Part shown: positions 12,172 through 21,492 of the stretch, in pieces | Layout of the letters: the number at the start of each line of letters is the position of its first letter | Numbering within the stretch: the first letter of the stretch is position 1 | NCBI RefSeq assembly: GCF_038595055.1 | Contig: NZ_CP152002.1 | Span: forward strand, 5,984,001 to 6,048,000 | From: Paenibacillus sp. FSL R7-0345 | Lineage (GTDB): Bacteria; Bacillota; Bacilli; Paenibacillales; Paenibacillaceae | DNA: 64,000 nucleotides | Direction of reading: 5' to 3' | Position numbers and translations under genes: made by a program | Notes under the pieces: model-generated | Seen by the model: only the letters and a program-made list of their open reading frames with translations | The model's database searches: none | Told to the model about the DNA's origin: nothing

Positions 12172-13304
12172 AGGCTGTAACATATCAAGGAATTAAAAAT
12201 GTCGTGGTCAAAGAAGTACCCGATGCTAAGATTGAGAAACCGGACGATATGATTGTAAAGATCACCAGTACCGCCATTTGCGGTTCAGACCTTCACCTGA
12301 TTCACGGCATGATCCCTAACCTTCAGGAGAATTACGTCATTGGGCATGAACCGATGGGGATTGTAGAAGAAGTAGGCCCTGGCGTGACAAAGGTAAAGAA
12401 GGGCGATCGAGTGATCATCCCGTTCAACATTGCATGCGGAGAATGCTTTTTTTGCAAAAATCAGCTTGAAAGCCAATGTGACAACGCTAACGAACACGGG
12501 GATATGGGCGCATATTTTGGCTACTCCGGAACAACAGGCGGATACCCTGGCGGGCAAGCCGAGTATTTACGGGTCCCGTTCGCCAACTTTACCCACTTCA
12601 AGATTCCCGAAAACTGCGAACAACCGGACGAAAAGCTAAGCTTGATCGCCGATGCCATGACAACGGCTTTCTGGAGCGTCGATAACGCCGGCGTCAAGAA
12701 TGGAGATACGGTCATCGTGCTCGGCTGCGGTCCGGTCGGACTTCTGGCCCAGAAATTCTGCTGGCTTAAAGGGGCTAAGCGTGTTATAGCCGTCGACTAT
12801 GTCGATTACCGCTTACAGCATGCGAAGCGAACGAACAACGTCGAAATTGTAAACTTCGAACAGGATAAGAATATCGGTAACACTCTCAAGGAAATGACCA
12901 AAGGCGGCGCCGATGTCGTGATTGATGCGGTAGGTATGGACGGTAAGATGAGTGATCTCGAATTTCTGGCCAGCGGTTTGAAGCTGCAGGGCGGCACCAT
13001 GAGCGCATTTATCATTGCGTCCCAGGCTGTCCGCAAAGGCGGCACCATCCAGGTCACCGGGGTATACGGCGGACGCTATAACGGGTTTCCCCTCGGCGAT
13101 ATCATGCAGCGCAACGTGAATATCCGCTCCGGACAAGCCCCGGTCATTCACTATATGCCGTATATGTATGAGTTGGTTACTTCGGGCAAAGTAGACCCTG
13201 GAGACATTGTTACGCACGTCATTCCGCTCAGCGAAGCCAAGCGCGGCTATGAAGTGTTCGATACCAAAACCGATGATTGCATCAAAGTCATCTTAAAGCC
13301 TTGA
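12168..13304 (+). CDS. adhB: Zinc-dependent alcohol dehydrogenase (AdhB-like)
   Basis: A 378-residue medium-chain dehydrogenase. The catalytic zinc site is visible as Cys in AICGSDLHL and His-Glu in GHEPMG. The structural zinc site has the Cys-x2-Cys-x2-Cys-x7-Cys pattern in [16 protein letters not shown]. The NAD-binding Rossmann motif is GCGPVG, about residue 182. It most resembles formaldehyde dehydrogenase or threonine dehydrogenase-like members. It sits in the middle of a spore-coat operon, overlapping the preceding CotF gene by 4 bases, as adhB does in B. subtilis. The physiological substrate is not known. Confidence 0.88.
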   Translation: MKAVTYQGIKNVVVKEVPDAKIEKPDDMIVKITSTAICGSDLHLIHGMIPNLQENYVIGHEPMGIVEEVGPGVTKVKKGDRVIIPFNIACGECFFCKNQLESQCDNANEHGDMGAYFGYSGTTGGYPGGQAEYLRVPFANFTHFKIPENCEQPDEKLSLIADAMTTAFWSVDNAGVKNGDTVIVLGCGPVGLLAQKFCWLKGAKRVIAVDYVDYRLQHAKRTNNVEIVNFEQDKNIGNTLKEMTKGGADVVIDAVGMDGKMSDLEFLASGLKLQGGTMSAFIIASQAVRKGGTIQVTGVYGGRYNGFPLGDIMQRNVNIRSGQAPVIHYMPYMYELVTSGKVDPGDIVTHVIPLSEAKRGYEVFDTKTDDCIKVILKP

Positions 13305-13334
13305 ATATGGCAAATACCCGGGAGGACAATTCCA

Positions 13335-13538
13335 ATGAAGAATTCCAATTACGCTTTGCATGAGATACTGGAGGTTCATGAAATGGCTGCGTTCAAGGCG
13401 GTTTGCTTAACGAAATCTACGACCATGCAAGCTCTGGTAACCGACCCGGAGCTCATGCAAATTTTGCAGCAAGATGCGACATTATCACAGCAGCAGCTTC
13501 AGGAACTCGGTGGAGTTTTATCTAAAGTGACTGTATAG
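13335..13538 (+). CDS. Small spore-coat-associated protein, second copy
   Basis: A 67-residue protein related to the one at 11530: NYALHEILEVHEMAAFKAVC matches the MELHEALNFKTLCL block, followed by TTMQALVTDPELMQILQQDA against KLMQGLVFDQELKALMQKDV. GGGAGG precedes the ATG. Together with the next gene it repeats the small-protein/CotF pair upstream of adhB. Confidence 0.75.
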   Translation: MKNSNYALHEILEVHEMAAFKAVCLTKSTTMQALVTDPELMQILQQDATLSQQQLQELGGVLSKVTV

Positions 13539-13549
13539 GAGATAAAAAA

Positions 13550-13846
13550 ATGAACCCAATATTAGAACACATGACTGGTCTTCATACGCTGACCGATGAC
13601 GTGATCGCAATGGATCTTTTGATGAACGCCAAGAGCGGAGTCAGAAACTACGCCATGGCTGTGACTGAATGTGCCACCCCCGAAATCAGGGAAATATTGA
13701 TGAAACAACTCGGCGAGGCTATTAATTCACATGAAAAGATAACAGACTATATGATGCAGCGGGGCCTTTACCACCCCTACCATATTCCAGAGCAAATTCA
13801 GCTTGATCTGAAAAATATTCAGACCGCTACGAACATTCCGTCCTGA
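13550..13846 (+). CDS. CotF-family spore coat protein, second copy
   Basis: A 98-residue CotF-like protein. VIAMDLLMNAKSGVRNYAMA and TECATPEIREILMKQLGEAI align with the copy at 11785, and QRGLYHPYHI matches its Trp-Phe-His-Pro-Tyr block with Leu replacing Trp-Phe. It is about 30 residues shorter than the first copy because it lacks the C-terminal tail. It follows the small protein by 11 bases, with AGGAG before the ATG, and is the last gene of the operon. Confidence 0.83.
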   Translation: MNPILEHMTGLHTLTDDVIAMDLLMNAKSGVRNYAMAVTECATPEIREILMKQLGEAINSHEKITDYMMQRGLYHPYHIPEQIQLDLKNIQTATNIPS

Positions 13847-13926
13847 CAACATATTCGCCAACAAAATGCGCATAATCACCATGGTTCAGGCGCTCGGGGG
13901 ATAAAGTCTTATGTGACTGCAACAAG

Positions 13927-13971
13927 AGGCCGTCCCAAAAGCCATGAAAAGGCTGCTTGGGACAGCCTTTT
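13927..13971 (+). terminator. Terminator of the spore-coat operon
   Basis: AGGC-GTCCCA-AAGCC pairs with GGCT-TGGGAC-GCCT with small bulges, and is followed by TTTTG. Confidence 0.75.
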
Positions 13972-14058
13972 GTTATTCTTGCTTAGCTCCTTCCGCGTGA
14001 TGGGTTCCTGATTCGCAATTGCCCCCCCTTCGTCCTGCTCCAAATCCTCTTTCTGTCC

Positions 14059-14652
14059 TTAAAGTCTGCTTCCTCCGGTAGCATCAATGAACTGCCCCGT
14101 GATCCACCGCGCTTCCTCAGAGGCTAGAAATACAACGATATCTGCAATGTCCTCAGTAGCACCAATTCTTCCAAAAGCAGACATTGAAGCCGCCCCAGCG
14201 TAAACTGCCGGGTCAGCGAGCCAATCCTTGTTCATATCCGTAGCCGTAACTCCCGGCCTTACTGCATTAACCGTAATACCCTTTGCTGCAAAAAGTGGAG
14301 CCAAGGCCAAGGTAAGTGTCTCAATGCCCCCCTTGGAAGCCGCATAAATGGAACGCTCTGGACCAGCAACACGAGTAAAGCCAGTTGATATATTAATAAT
14401 CCGTCCATCATTCCGTATAAAATTGCTGGCTGCCTGAGTAAGGAAATAGGGAGCTTTAAGGTTCACATTAATGACAGCTTCAAACGTTTCTACTGACGTT
14501 TCTTCAAAGGGAATTTCCGGTGCAATCCCTGCGTTATTGACCAGGATGTCCAATTGCACAGAACCCATCTCAGAACGGACAGCCTCTTCAAAAGCACTGG
14601 ACGCAGCACTTTGCATGTTTTGGAAAAAAGGGTACGAAGGCACGTCGTACAC
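14059..14652 (-). pseudogene. Short-chain dehydrogenase, 5' end deleted
   Basis: The C-terminal three quarters of a classical SDR. It has the LDILVNNAGIAPEIPFEETS block, the catalytic Ser-Tyr-Lys region (INISTGFTRV, then YAASKGG) and a normal end (ITGQFIDATGGSRL). The N-terminal beta-alpha-beta with the GxxxGxG cofactor motif, about 60 residues, is absent. SDR similarity begins at about FEEAVRSEMGSVQ, near base 14600; the codons beyond that run antisense through a TetR gene and are not SDR sequence. Without the NAD(P) motif the product would be inactive. It probably was divergent from that TetR gene before a deletion removed the intervening promoter. Confidence 0.8.
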
Positions 14653-15172
14653 GGACCTTACGCAAGCTACGGGTGTAGAACGCCCGGCGCTCTATTCCGC
14701 GTTTGGCAACAAGGAGGCGTTGTTCCTCCGGGTTCTTGATCGCTATTACAATCACTACCATACTTTCTTTCCGGCTGCACTGGAGCTGCCGACCTCGCGG
14801 GAGGTGGCCGCACGTATCTTTCGCGAAGCGGCCGAATTGCAGACGCGTTACCCCGATCACAAGGGGTGTCTATATGTACACGGTGACTTGGCCGGCACAG
14901 ATGAGTCCGAACCGATCCGACGTGCATTGGTTGATGCACGTGCGGAAGGGGAAACTTCGCTGCGTGATCGTTTCGAACGGGCGAAGCAGGAGGGTGATCT
15001 TCCGGAGAATGCGAACTGTGCTGCGTTGGCTGCATTCGTGATGGCTGTACTCCACGGCATGGCTGTTCAAGCCACGGCCGGCTTCAGCCGCAACATGCTG
15101 GAGGCTGTTGCCGAGCAAGCGCTCTCCACCTGGCCTACCGGCAGTTCTGCACTGTCCGGAAAGTCTTCCTAA
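14546..15172 (+). CDS. TetR-family regulator with rearranged 5' end
   Basis: TetR-type repressor. The recognisable family sequence starts at about 14591 with KALDAALCMFWKKGYEGTSY, then GVERPALYSAFGNKEALF, and continues through a normal ligand-binding domain to the stop. About ten normal N-terminal residues are missing; the frame instead runs back into antisense SDR sequence. The ATG at 14546 is the nearest upstream start but has only a weak ribosome binding site, so expression is doubtful. The helix-turn-helix itself looks intact. It was probably the repressor of the divergent SDR gene. Confidence 0.7.
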   Translation: MSNCTEPISERTASSKALDAALCMFWKKGYEGTSYTDLTQATGVERPALYSAFGNKEALFLRVLDRYYNHYHTFFPAALELPTSREVAARIFREAAELQTRYPDHKGCLYVHGDLAGTDESEPIRRALVDARAEGETSLRDRFERAKQEGDLPENANCAALAAFVMAVLHGMAVQATAGFSRNMLEAVAEQALSTWPTGSSALSGKSS

Positions 15173-15181
15173 GCAAATTTC

Positions 15182-15214
15182 AAAAAGGCTCCCGCTAAAT
15201 GGGAGCCTTTTTGT
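15182..15214 (+). terminator. Terminator of the TetR gene
   Basis: AAAAAGGCTCCC pairs with GGGAGCCTTTTT around the loop GCTAAAT; ten bases after the stop codon. Confidence 0.9.
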
Positions 15215-15247
15215 TTGCAGCTACTTTAATTTACAATGAAAGTTAAT

Positions 15248-15276
15248 GAGGCCGCTGCATTTCCTGCAGCGGCCTC
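15248..15276 (-). terminator. Inverted repeat downstream of bglH, possible terminator
   Basis: GAGGCCGCTGCA pairs perfectly with TGCAGCGGCCTC around five bases. There is no clear T-run on either side (minus strand ATTAACTTTC). It lies about 145 bases after the bglH stop. Confidence 0.5.
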
Positions 15277-15419
15277 TGGCAATCAGAAGATAGTATTTTG
15301 CTGAAAAAATAATATTATGCGGTCATTACTGGCGGTTGCAGCTACAAACGTATGAGCTTAATCCCGGTCTCAAAAAGGGGCTCCATATATTATAGCTGAG
15401 CGATTCAATCTCCCTTAGA

Positions 15420-16853
<1,434 letters not shown>

Positions 16854-18758
16854 TTATACATTAAGTTTCAATAGAGTATCCTTTTCTTTCACGGTGGTCT
16901 GGCTGACAGCGGTAATGCCTGCGTAGTCGCCGGTATTAGAAATAATTACCGGAGTAATGATATCGAAGCCCTCCTGAGTAATGCTGTCCATATCGAATTC
17001 AAGAATCAGATCGCCGACACTCACCCGCTCGCCTTGATTAACATGAAGAGTGAAGTGTTTACCGCCCAGCTTGACCGTGTCAATCCCGACGTGAATCAGA
17101 ACCTCTGCCCCATCGTCGCTGGTAAGGAGGACCGCATGTTTCTTTTTGAAAGCCACCGACAGCACACCATTAATTGGAGAGACAACACGGCCCTCGCTAG
17201 GCAGGATGGCAATCCCTTTCCCCATCGTCTCCTGCGAAAAAGCGGGATCGCTGACTTCGCTCAAGCTTTTAACTTCGCCTGCTATGGGAGCATAGATTTC
17301 TTCGTTTTGCAGTTTTTTGGCAGATTGGGGCTCATTAGCGGGCGGACTGGAAGGATCTTCATTGTTCTCTTCCACTGCCTCTTCTTGAACATCCTTGAAT
17401 CCCAGAACGTAAGCAACAACAGCAGCAACGACAAAGCTGACACACACCGCCAGAACCATCAGCGAAAATTTATGTCCGATATACAGCGGCAAGGACGGCA
17501 AGCCGACTTTACCCAGCGCATAGGCTGCCACTTGGAAGATACTTAAGATGAATGCACCTGCCGCACTACCGATCAACCCGGCAATAAAAGGCTTTTTCAA
17601 TTTGAGGTTCACACCATAAATAGCCGGCTCAGAAATTCCCATCAGCGCACTGATAGTTGAGGCTCCAGACAAGGACTTCATACTGTTATTCTTGGTTCTC
17701 AGGAATACAGCGAATACAGCACCTGCCTGCGCGATATTAGCAACGGTCATAATCGGCATAATATAGTCGAAGCCGTTCTGGGCAATCGCCTGAAAGACAA
17801 GCGGAATGAGGCCGTAATGCAGTCCGGTGATGACCATCAACGAGAATGTGGCTCCAAGCAGAGTGCCGGCGATCACACCGAAATGCTCATAGAAATACAT
17901 GTAGCCATCGGCAATGGCATTACCCGCATAAATTCCTAACGGGCCAATCACGATTAATGCGATAGGTGCCACAATTAACAGGATCAGCATCGGTTCCAGG
18001 ATGGTCTTCAGTACATTCGGTACAATTTTACGGACAAAACGTTCTACATAAGACATGATCCATACGGTAGCAATAATAGGAATGACAGACGAAGAATAGG
18101 ATACCAGCTTGACCGGCAGGCCCAGGAAGCTCATCGACGTTATACCGTCGGCCATAAATTTGGCAAAGTTAGGATGGAGCAGCACGCCCCCTATAACAAC
18201 AGCCAGATACGGATTGACATTGAATTTCTTAGCAGAGCTGAAGGCGAGCAGCATCGGCAGGAAATAGAAAACGGCATCCGAAATAATATTCAGAATTTTG
18301 TAGAGATCCGTATTCGCCGCTGTGGCATTGAACATGACGATTACAGCCAGCAGCGCCTTGATCATCCCTGCACCCGCTATAGCCGGAACAAGAGGATTAA
18401 ATATCCCGGGTAATATATCTGCAAAAAACTTGCCAATCGAGCCCTTGATGCCGAGCTTCTGCCCTTTATTGTTACCTTGATGTTCAGCGTTCTCCCTGGT
18501 AGAGCCAGCATTGTTTTTGGCTATCTTGCTTAACTCCCCATACACCTTGGACACATCGTTTCCGATAATCACCTGAAATTGCCCGCCGTTAATGTTAACA
18601 TCCATAACTCCAGGCAGCTCCTTTAGCTTCGCCCGGTCCGCCGCCCCATTATCCCGCAGATTGAAGCGAAGTCTGGTCATACAATGGGTATAATCCTGTA
18701 TGTTGTCTTCCCCGCCTACTAATTTTAGTATTTCTTTTGCCAGCTTTTGTTGATCCAT
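16854..18758 (-). CDS. bglP: Beta-glucoside PTS permease EIIBCA
   Basis: Membrane phosphotransferase permease of 634 residues with domains in the order EIIB, EIIC, EIIA. The EIIB phosphorylation Cys is Cys26 in YTHCMTRLRF. The EIIC region (about 105-460) has about ten membrane segments. A linker rich in Glu, Ser and Pro follows, then EIIA with its active His in VLIHVGIDTVKLGG. I chose the ATG at 18758 because GAGGAG lies 11 bases upstream; the GTG at 18770 overlaps that site. A LicT antiterminator target and terminator lie between licT and this gene. Confidence 0.93.
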   Translation of the reverse strand: MDQQKLAKEILKLVGGEDNIQDYTHCMTRLRFNLRDNGAADRAKLKELPGVMDVNINGGQFQVIIGNDVSKVYGELSKIAKNNAGSTRENAEHQGNNKGQKLGIKGSIGKFFADILPGIFNPLVPAIAGAGMIKALLAVIVMFNATAANTDLYKILNIISDAVFYFLPMLLAFSSAKKFNVNPYLAVVIGGVLLHPNFAKFMADGITSMSFLGLPVKLVSYSSSVIPIIATVWIMSYVERFVRKIVPNVLKTILEPMLILLIVAPIALIVIGPLGIYAGNAIADGYMYFYEHFGVIAGTLLGATFSLMVITGLHYGLIPLVFQAIAQNGFDYIMPIMTVANIAQAGAVFAVFLRTKNNSMKSLSGASTISALMGISEPAIYGVNLKLKKPFIAGLIGSAAGAFILSIFQVAAYALGKVGLPSLPLYIGHKFSLMVLAVCVSFVVAAVVAYVLGFKDVQEEAVEENNEDPSSPPANEPQSAKKLQNEEIYAPIAGEVKSLSEVSDPAFSQETMGKGIAILPSEGRVVSPINGVLSVAFKKKHAVLLTSDDGAEVLIHVGIDTVKLGGKHFTLHVNQGERVSVGDLILEFDMDSITQEGFDIITPVIISNTGDYAGITAVSQTTVKEKDTLLKLNV

Positions 18759-18787
18759 GATACAGCTCACTCCTCTTCATTTATAAG

Positions 18788-18855
18788 AAAAACCTAAACT
18801 AGTGAAAGAATACCCCTGAAAAACAAAGGGATAGTCCTTTACCAGTTTAGGTTTT
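18788..18855 (-). terminator. Conditional terminator before bglP
   Basis: On the minus strand AAAACCTAAACTGGTAAAGG pairs with its complement ending CACTAGTTTAGG and is followed by TTTTTC. Its 5' arm overlaps the end of the RAT at 18846-18877, so the two structures are mutually exclusive. Confidence 0.85.
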
Positions 18856-18877
18856 GCCTGCTCCGCAGTAGCAACCC
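18846..18877 (-). promoter_or_regulatory. Ribonucleic antiterminator (RAT) for LicT
   Basis: The minus strand reads GGGTTGCTACTGCGGAGCAG followed by GCAAAACCTAAA, which matches the BglG/LicT antiterminator consensus (GGATTGTTACTG...GCAGGCAAAACC). LicT binding here would open transcription into bglP-bglH when beta-glucosides are present. Confidence 0.88.
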
Positions 18878-18887
18878 CAAACAAGGG

Positions 18888-19718
18888 TTATTTTAGATGT
18901 ACGACTCTTTCAATATGAATCGTTAAATACATGACTTCTTCATTGGTTAGTGTGCAATTGTACGTTTTTCGGATATAGTCTTGAATCTTTTGTCCACACA
19001 AGAAGGAGTCCTTATACTGCTGTCTGACCATCTCGTATAACTCACTGTCGGTATTCTCGATATGCGTTCCGTTTAATATTCTTCGGGCGAAGAATTTGAG
19101 ATGGGTGATGAACCTGTAATAGGTTAGCGACTCTTCTGCATAATCGATTTTGAAGTGATATTTCACGATATTGAGAATTTCATGCACAATCTTCGTGATT
19201 TTGACTACATTTGGAATCTCTTCATTCATATGCGCATTCACCAGATGAAGCGCAATATGAGCGGCCTCGTCCTCCGGGAACATAATCCCCAGCTTCTCAT
19301 GGATGAGCAGCAGCGCTTTCTCTCCAATTGCGAACTCATCCTTGTAGAATTTCTTGACCTCCCACAGCAACACATTCTTGATATGATGTCCCTGCTTGAA
19401 TCGTTCGATCGCTGAATGAATATGGTCTGTTAGACTAACATAGATGCTGTCATGCAATCGCTTCCCCAGATTCATTTTAGCTATCGTGATAACGCTCTCC
19501 GATATTTCCATGTGCTCAAGAGGGATTTCAGACAGAAGCGTCTTCATTTGTTCCGATATACTCTCGTTATCCATGAAGATTTTCTCAATTTTAGCTTCTT
19601 CGATCAGGTCTCCTGATTTCTTCTTAAATGCAATCCCCCTGCCTATTACCACCACTTCTTTATTCTGGTCATTCACAGTAATGATGGCATTATTATTCAA
19701 CACCTTTGCAATTCTCAT
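18888..19718 (-). CDS. licT: BglG-family transcription antiterminator LicT
   Basis: An RNA-binding antiterminator of 276 residues. Residues 1-56 form the co-antiterminator domain (MRIAKVLNNNAIITVNDQNK, then VVIGRGIAFKKKSGD). Two PRD domains follow (about 70-170 and 175-276) with the phosphorylatable histidine regions HIHSAI, HIALHLVNAH, FITHLKFFARR and YLTIHIERV. I start at 19718, where AAAGGTGG precedes ATG by 5 bases; an in-frame extension to 19760 lacks family sequence. It has its own RAT upstream, so it autoregulates, and a second RAT lies before bglP. Confidence 0.93.
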   Translation of the reverse strand: MRIAKVLNNNAIITVNDQNKEVVVIGRGIAFKKKSGDLIEEAKIEKIFMDNESISEQMKTLLSEIPLEHMEISESVITIAKMNLGKRLHDSIYVSLTDHIHSAIERFKQGHHIKNVLLWEVKKFYKDEFAIGEKALLLIHEKLGIMFPEDEAAHIALHLVNAHMNEEIPNVVKITKIVHEILNIVKYHFKIDYAEESLTYYRFITHLKFFARRILNGTHIENTDSELYEMVRQQYKDSFLCGQKIQDYIRKTYNCTLTNEEVMYLTIHIERVVHLK

Positions 19719-19741
19719 AATAACCACCTTTATCACAAAAT

Positions 19742-19800
19742 AAAAAAGGCAAGACCACAAACTTCACCATATAAATATGGCTCTGTTAATGGTATTGCCT
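19742..19800 (-). terminator. Conditional terminator before licT
   Basis: The minus strand AGGCAATACC pairs with GGTCTTGCC and is followed by TTTTTT. The 5' arm overlaps the RAT at 19787-19819. Confidence 0.8.
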
Positions 19801-19819
19801 ACATACGTAGTAACAATCC
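19787..19819 (-). promoter_or_regulatory. Second RAT, in the licT leader
   Basis: The minus strand reads GGATTGTTACTACGTATGTA followed by GGCAATACCATTAA, a good match to the BglG-family antiterminator consensus. It implies positive autoregulation of licT. Confidence 0.85.
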
Positions 19820-19849
19820 ACGATATCTACTTAATTTAATTATGAACCG

Positions 19850-19878
19850 ATTATATCATGGATTTTTTGGTTCAACAA
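19850..19878 (-). promoter_or_regulatory. licT promoter
   Basis: On the minus strand TTGTTG, 17 bases, TATAAT, about 30 bases upstream of the licT RAT. Confidence 0.8.
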
Positions 19879-20092
19879 GACTTTCTTGCAACCCTTTTCA
19901 TGGGAAATGTTGCTTCCCTGCGGGAGCATTCAGCCGATTAATGCAGGAGCCCCCGGCTCGGGCGTTTCTCATATTCTTTTCCATACCACATCTTGCAGAT
20001 GGCAGTATTTGAAAGAAACATTTCTGTCGATTTAATCAAATAATCAAACTATACTATTAGAGAAAGATAACCTGATTTTGCTTTGGGGGTGT
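19879..20092. other. Intergenic region between licT and the binding-protein gene
   Basis: About 210 bases with no ORF of note. Near 20043-20062 the plus strand has AATCAAACTATACTATTAGA, a plausible but weak promoter for the solute-binding protein gene. I saw no clear cre site. Confidence 0.4.
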
Positions 20093-21421
20093 GTGGACAA
20101 GTCTATGCTCAGATCCAAGCCTTTTTACTATCTGTTATTACTGTCACTCCTGACACTGGCAGCCATCTTCCTCTTGAGCACCCGTTCGAATGAACGCGGG
20201 TCTGGAAATGAAGCAGCCCAATCAGCGTCGCCGCTCTCCGGCCGTCCCGACCAGATCAGCATTCTGATCGAAAACTCCTATCTGCCATATATCAGGAAAA
20301 TAGCCACGCTGTATGAAGAGCAATATGGGATCAAAGTCGATATCCGCTCCACCGATATCAACTCGCTGCATGACCAGATAGAAGGCAGCATCCTGCGGGG
20401 AGGCACCGATTTGGATATTATCCTGGTCGATACAGTCTGGACCACCGGATTTGCCAGAACCGGCTTGCTTGAGCCTCTGCGGAACTATGTCACAGGAAGC
20501 GTAATTGATAAATTGGTACCCATTGCTTATAACCAGCGGGTTATCAGCAATGATTTATATGCGCTTCCTGATTTATATGCCTTCCCGGTCATCATGGAAG
20601 AGAAGTTCCTCTACTATAATGAATCGATGCTGAAAAGCGCCGGCATTTATGCTCCTCCAGGCACCTGGGAGGAACTGCAGGACATGGCGAAGTATATTCA
20701 GGATAAGGGACTTGCCAAGTACGGCCTGATCTGGAGCTGGAAGCCGGGCGAAGGCCTGATCACCGATTATACGCTGTTGGCCAACGCCCTTGGCGTGCAG
20801 GCGAAGGATGCCAACGGCCGCTGGGTATTCAATGAGGGCGGCGGCGTGCAGGCGCTGGAATTTATGGTGGACACCCTGCGGAGCAGCGGTTTATCCGATC
20901 CCGCTTCCCTGACTGCAGGCGATATGTCGGCTATTGAGACCTTCGCGGAGGGCAAGACGCCTTTTTTGATTAGCTGGGCTTATGCCGATCCGATCCTCAG
21001 CCGTAAATCCGGCTTTAAAATGGCGCTCGTGCCCGGTTTCCAGGGATATCAAAGAAGCTCCACCGTTACCGGAGGCGGCGCACTCGGCATTACCCGGACT
21101 TCACGTCATAAAGACTGGGCCTGGAAATTTATAGATTTGACGATCAGCTTGAGAAACGAAGTGTCTGCCAAGGACCAAATTGGAGGCCTTTCAGTCTGGA
21201 ACGAGCAGATCGACCAATTCGGGAATGAAGAAAAATACCTGAACCGGAATCTGATGACCGAACAATTTGAATATGCAATCAACAGGCCGAGCATGTCATC
21301 TTACGTAGAGTGGTCGGTTGTACTGCAGGATGCCATCACCTCGGCGCTCACCGGCAGCAAGACAGCCGGGCAGGCGCTGAATGAAGCCAAGGCAGAAATC
21401 GAAAAGCAGGGCATCAAATAA
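20093..21421 (+). CDS. Membrane-anchored extracellular solute-binding protein, family 1
   Basis: About 442 residues resembling sugar ABC transporter binding proteins (DQISILIENSYLPYIRKIAT, then YEEQYGIKVDIRS, LDIILVDTVWTTGFARTG and GTWEELQDMAKYIQDKGLAK). Instead of a lipobox Cys it has one N-terminal hydrophobic helix (FYYLLLLSLLTLAAIFLL), so it is either anchored or cleaved as a normal secreted protein. The start is uncertain: a GTG at 20093 lies 3 bases after GGGGG, and the ATG at 20105 lies 15 bases after it. No permease or ATPase accompanies it; it is convergent with a YesMN two-component system, so a sensory accessory role is possible. Confidence 0.8.
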   Translation: MDKSMLRSKPFYYLLLLSLLTLAAIFLLSTRSNERGSGNEAAQSASPLSGRPDQISILIENSYLPYIRKIATLYEEQYGIKVDIRSTDINSLHDQIEGSILRGGTDLDIILVDTVWTTGFARTGLLEPLRNYVTGSVIDKLVPIAYNQRVISNDLYALPDLYAFPVIMEEKFLYYNESMLKSAGIYAPPGTWEELQDMAKYIQDKGLAKYGLIWSWKPGEGLITDYTLLANALGVQAKDANGRWVFNEGGGVQALEFMVDTLRSSGLSDPASLTAGDMSAIETFAEGKTPFLISWAYADPILSRKSGFKMALVPGFQGYQRSSTVTGGGALGITRTSRHKDWAWKFIDLTISLRNEVSAKDQIGGLSVWNEQIDQFGNEEKYLNRNLMTEQFEYAINRPSMSSYVEWSVVLQDAITSALTGSKTAGQALNEAKAEIEKQGIK

Positions 21422-21423
21422 AA

Positions 21424-21473
21424 AATCTCTATCCCCGCTTGTTTGCCAAACCGGCCGGGGATAGAGATTTTTT
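21424..21473 (+). terminator. Bidirectional terminator between the binding-protein gene and yesN
   Basis: AATCTCTATCCCCG pairs with CGGGGATAGAGATT and is followed by TTTTT. The A-run at 21421-21425 could supply a T-run for the opposite direction. Confidence 0.88.
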
Positions 21474-21492
21474 GCTATACGCCCTCCTGGCG

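Noticed and set aside
14059-14652. Intact SDR starting at 14652
   Set aside because: The first codons are antisense to the TetR helix-turn-helix and the GxxxGxG cofactor motif is absent.
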